Source: an uncultured Ruminococcus sp. (GTDB lineage Bacteria > Bacillota > Clostridia > Oscillospirales > Acutalibacteraceae). Taken from it: a DNA stretch of 8,778 bases. Each line of letters starts with the position of its first letter. The first letter of the stretch is position 1. Below the pieces are notes generated by a model. That model saw nothing but the letters and a program-made list of their open reading frames with translations. It was not told where the DNA came from and did no database searches. Made by a program: the position numbers and the translations under genes. The stretch covers positions 1 to 8,778 of the forward strand of contig CADCQO010000271.1 in NCBI GenBank assembly GCA_902803585.1, in the 5' to 3' direction. Shown here one piece after another: positions 6,842 to 8,778 of the stretch.

Positions 6842-7486
6842 TCAGCGGCGGATAATCAGCACCTGTCCTGCCTGAATGCTGTCAGGCTGACACAAACGGT
6901 TCATATTGACAAGATAGGGGACGCTTACTCCGTAACGGCGGGCAATCTGCCAGAGTGTGTCGCCTGTCTGTACCTGATACGACAACGTCTGCTGCGGAAC
7001 TAAAATGCTTTCTCCTGCGGTGATCATGTCCACATCGGGTATTTCATTTCGTTGTGCAATCTGCTGTACGGTCGTATCTGTTTTTTGGGCAACAGAAGTC
7101 AGCGTATCACCAGACTGAACGACGTATTCCTTTTCTTTGCTGTCGGTTATCGGAAACGGTATCCGCAAAACCTGTCCTTCTGCAATTCTGTCGGGGTCAT
7201 TCAGTCCGTTAAAGCCTGCAATACGCTGAGAACCGACACCGGTTTTTTCCGCAATTGCCGCGAGAGTATCGCCTTTTTTGACAATGTATTCCCGATAGGG
7301 CATAGCACGTTCCCTGCACATAGCGGGAATTTCTGATACAGGAATCCGGAGTACACGCCCTGCCTCAATATTGTCAGGTTCTATAATGCCGTTATATCGG
7401 GCAATCATGCTGACAGTGGTACCGAAGCGTTTTGCAATCGAATAGAGCGTATCTCCTTGCTTGACAGTATAAATCACAGTTTCCAT
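6842..7486 (-). CDS. LysM-repeat protein with four LysM domains
   Basis: The 214-residue protein is made almost only of four LysM modules, at about 5-49, 66-110, 120-164 and 169-213. Each starts Y.V..GDTL..IA and ends in a G..L.IP-like strand. LysM binds N-acetylglucosamine-containing glycans such as peptidoglycan. There is no signal peptide, membrane segment or catalytic domain, so export is not explained. Signal-less LysM proteins are known in spore coat assembly (SafA-type), where the protein acts in the mother cell; that role is inference. The ATG at 7486 sits exactly at the start of the first module, though its RBS is weak (GGTAATAAAG upstream). No in-frame upstream extension with a signal sequence was seen. 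It converges on the flippase gene, and the candidate structured RNA lies upstream on the same strand. Confidence 0.93.
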   Translation of the reverse strand: METVIYTVKQGDTLYSIAKRFGTTVSMIARYNGIIEPDNIEAGRVLRIPVSEIPAMCRERAMPYREYIVKKGDTLAAIAEKTGVGSQRIAGFNGLNDPDRIAEGQVLRIPFPITDSKEKEYVVQSGDTLTSVAQKTDTTVQQIAQRNEIPDVDMITAGESILVPQQTLSYQVQTGDTLWQIARRYGVSVPYLVNMNRLCQPDSIQAGQVLIIRR

Positions 7487-7504
7487 ACTTTATTACCGTT
7501 ACTG

Positions 7505-7538
7505 AAAACTTATAAAAAGTTATAAAAGCAACTTTTAT
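7505..7538 (-). other. AT-rich tandem hairpins just upstream of the LysM gene
   Basis: Two neighbouring inverted repeats, ATAAAAG-3 nt-CTTTTAT (7522-7538) and AACTT-5 nt-AAGTT (7506-7520), stand shortly before the LysM start codon. They could fold in the mRNA leader or weakly terminate transcription from upstream. No clear separate promoter for the LysM gene was found in 7487-7645. Confidence 0.35.
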
Positions 7539-7645
7539 GTTTCATTCCTTGTTTATCGTGTCCACTTTTAATAAAAAATCTGCTCATGTTTGATATGACA
7601 CTCCGAAGGCTTAAACTCCCTGTTAACGAACGGGTACCTATAGAC

Positions 7646-7888
7646 AAATCAGAGAAGTTGATTTTGTGCATTTTAATATTACGTTTTTGGCACTGTGTCT
7701 TGTGCCGCCACACTTGTACCGAACGGACTGGTTACCGTCCTGACAGCGAATGACTGCGCTGTACCCAGAGGGGGGTTCCTGCCCTTGTCATAGCAGTAAT
7801 GGCTAACCGCTAATCTATTCTCTTTTCGTAATATTTACTCTGCCATCATCGCTTGGTTGTCGCATACACTTCGTATCTTCTCTGATTT
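7646..7888 (-). ncRNA. Candidate structured RNA, family not recognised
   Basis: Read on the minus strand, this 243-nt stretch is closed by a perfect 12-bp inverted repeat (7877-7888 with 7646-7657). Nested inside is a perfect 9-bp pair (7827-7835 with 7675-7683). Within that lie four local hairpins: 7791-7812 (7 bp, one G-U), 7743-7762 (6 bp), 7725-7740 (4 bp) and 7689-7706 (5 bp). All four have 8-nt loops. The loop at 7798-7805 could pair with 7842-7846 to make a pseudoknot. The core is more GC-rich than its flanks, has no credible open frame, and lies directly behind a strong promoter. A further hairpin (7618-7634) and a U6 run (7573-7578) follow, but no convincing terminator. It lacks recognisable marks of RNase P RNA, tmRNA, 6S, SRP RNA, T-box or common riboswitches. 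It may be a free RNA (raiA-like RNAs are one family to test) or a leader of the LysM gene. Confidence 0.6.
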
Positions 7889-7913
7889 TAACATAAAAGC
7901 TGCATATCGTCAA
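7885..7913 (-). promoter_or_regulatory. Strong sigma-A type promoter of the candidate structured RNA
   Basis: TTGACG (7908-7913) and TAAAAT (7885-7890) are spaced by 17 nt on the minus strand, with 5/6 matches each and a TG at the extended -10 position. Transcription is expected near 7878-7881. An overlapping alternative, TTGAAA-17 nt-TTTTAT with its -10 at 7893-7898, would start near 7886 and include almost all of the 12-bp closing repeat. Confidence 0.75.
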
Positions 7914-8048
7914 TTTTTCAATAACGGTTTTCACCTCCCTTACATTCTATGTTCATTCTCCCCAAACAGTACCTCTGATTTAGCGGGCAGGGCAGGCATA
8001 TGGAAAATGACGGGCACCCTTGTGCAGACAATTGCTATTTCCGGACAT
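7914..8048. other. Intergenic stretch without a gene
   Basis: Between the aminotransferase terminator and the RNA promoter nothing coding is seen. A good SD-like AAGGGAGGTG (minus strand, about 7932-7941) precedes no usable start codon. Short TGCCC direct repeats (about 7985-7998) are the only other pattern. Confidence 0.5.
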
Positions 8049-8096
8049 AAAAACAGACCGGACTTCTGATGTCTTTCCATCATGAGTCCGGCCTGT
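8049..8096 (-). terminator. Intrinsic terminator of the branched-chain aminotransferase gene
   Basis: A 12-bp stem with one G-U pair (8085-8096 with 8053-8064) continues through a 2x2 internal loop into a 5-bp TGATG/CATCA stem capped by a 6-nt loop. TTTTT follows on the minus strand. It begins about 60 nt past the stop codon at 8156. Confidence 0.9.
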
Positions 8097-8155
8097 GTAA
8101 TCAGCCAATGCCTTTCAAGTCAGCGGGATTGCGGCTGATATTTTTCAAGCGTTAT

Positions 8156-8778
8156 TTAGTCGATAACACGGATCCAGCCTTCAGGAGCCTCAAGACGGTC
8201 CATCTGAATGCCGGTCAGGGTGTCATACAGCTTCTTTGTAACAGGGCCCATCTCTTCCATACCGCTGGGGAAGCAGATTTCCTTGCCGTGATCGTAAATC
8301 TTGCCGACAGGGGAAATAACGGCAGCTGTGCCGCAAAGTCCGCATTCTGCAAAGTCCTTTACCTCGTCAAAGTAAACTTCACGTTCTTCAACTTCCAGAC
8401 CCAGATACTCTTTTGCAACAACCATCAGAGAACGTCTTGTGATAGAGGGCAGGATACTGTTGGATTTGGGTGTAACGACCTTATTGTCCTTTGTGACAAA
8501 GAGGAAGTTTGCACCGCCGGTTTCTTCAACCTTTGTTCTGCTGCCGGCATCAAGATACATATTCTCGTCAAAGCCTTCCTGATGAGCAGTTACGATAGCA
8601 TGAAGACTCATAGCGTAGTTCAGACCTGCCTTGATATAGCCGGTACCGTGCGGAGCAGCTCTGTCAAAATCGCTGACCTTAATAGTAATCGGCTTTGCAC
8701 CGCCCTTGAAGTAAGGGCCAACGGGTGTACAGAAAATACGGAACTGGAACTGTTCAGCGGGCTTTACACCGATAACAG
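8156..8778 (-). CDS. ilvE: Branched-chain amino acid aminotransferase (partial, C-terminal part)
   Basis: This PLP enzyme (fold type IV, EC 2.6.1.42) interconverts leucine, isoleucine and valine with their 2-oxo acids in the cytoplasm. The visible 206 residues begin VIGVKPAEQF at the right edge and end WIRVID. The Schiff-base lysine is the Lys in APHGTGYIKAGLNYA (codon 8630-8632), matching the GTG..K.GGNYA motif of the eukaryotic-like BCAT group. KVEETGGANFLFV and SILPSITRRSLMVVAKEYLG are the expected substrate and cofactor segments, and GTAAVISPVG the phosphate-binding loop. The family is about 340-360 residues, so the N-terminal 40% lies beyond the window. The coding frame is open from the edge; an internal Met at 8611 is not the start, since it would remove the PLP lysine. 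A strong terminator follows, so it is the last gene of its unit. Any leucine attenuator or T-box would be out of view. Confidence 0.95.
   Translation of the reverse strand, partial: VIGVKPAEQFQFRIFCTPVGPYFKGGAKPITIKVSDFDRAAPHGTGYIKAGLNYAMSLHAIVTAHQEGFDENMYLDAGSRTKVEETGGANFLFVTKDNKVVTPKSNSILPSITRRSLMVVAKEYLGLEVEEREVYFDEVKDFAECGLCGTAAVISPVGKIYDHGKEICFPSGMEEMGPVTKKLYDTLTGIQMDRLEAPEGWIRVID

Noticed and set aside
7510..7713. 67-residue open frame on the minus strand inside the intergenic region
   Set aside because: It starts at a GTG without RBS, overlaps the stems of the candidate RNA, shows no family resemblance and has a composition unlike the neighbouring proteins.
7640..7900. RNase P RNA, tmRNA, 6S RNA or SRP RNA
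   Set aside because: No GAGGAAAGTCC-type RNase P core, no tRNA-like ends or tag frame of tmRNA, no SRP GGAAG/AGCAG S-domain motif, and no 6S-like rod fold. An Infernal scan would settle this.
7918..7956. 12-codon minus-strand mini-ORF with GGGGAG before its ATG
   Set aside because: The spacing between the SD and ATG is only 1-2 nt and it ends at the RNA promoter; no promoter of its own was seen. A leader peptide is not supported.
7857..8069. 70-residue open frame on the plus strand
   Set aside because: It runs antisense through a strong minus-strand promoter and the aminotransferase terminator, with no RBS or recognisable domain.

Overview
The window looks like a chromosomal segment of a low-to-mid GC Gram-positive bacterium, most likely a Clostridia/Oscillospiraceae (Ruminococcus-like) Firmicute. 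This is inferred from AGGAGG-type ribosome binding sites, TTGACx/TAnAAT promoters, an MsmX/UgpC-type sugar-ABC ATPase, a TM287/288-type heterodimeric ABC exporter, a SpoVB/MurJ-like flippase and a LysM-only protein. Species cannot be named from sequence alone. No mobile element, CRISPR array, tRNA or rRNA was seen.

Layout. (1) 1-619, minus: the N-terminal 206 residues of a MalK/MsmX-family ATPase, running off the left edge, with its own promoter and a strong RBS. (2) 800-5136, minus: one transcription unit read right to left. It starts at a near-consensus promoter (5108-5136), passes through two ABC exporter half-transporters overlapping by 4 nt (GTGA), then a weak hairpin-plus-U-run, then an RsuA/RluB-family pseudouridine synthase. 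(3) 5155-6815, plus: a divergently transcribed MOP-superfamily (SpoVB/MurJ-like) flippase. Its conserved N-terminus begins at an ACG where ATG is expected, behind a leader nearly identical to that of the pseudouridine synthase gene. (4) 6773-6815: a bidirectional hairpin terminator shared by the flippase gene and the convergent four-LysM protein gene (6842-7486, minus). (5) 7487-8155: a 669-nt stretch without a credible protein gene. It holds a strong minus-strand promoter and about 240 nt with nested long-range stems and several local hairpins, read here as an unrecognised structured RNA (or a very long leader of the LysM gene). (6) 8049 to the right edge, minus: the C-terminal 206 residues of branched-chain aminotransferase IlvE, ending in a large intrinsic terminator.

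How the genes work together. The exporter pair is a co-translated heterodimer with one catalytic and one degenerate ATP site. The flippase and LysM protein both suggest cell-envelope or spore-envelope work, but the sequence shows no direct functional link between them. IlvE, the sugar-ABC ATPase and the rRNA pseudouridine synthase are housekeeping genes. The most interesting unexplained part is the candidate structured RNA at about 7646-7888; second is the non-ATG start and duplicated leader of the flippase gene.
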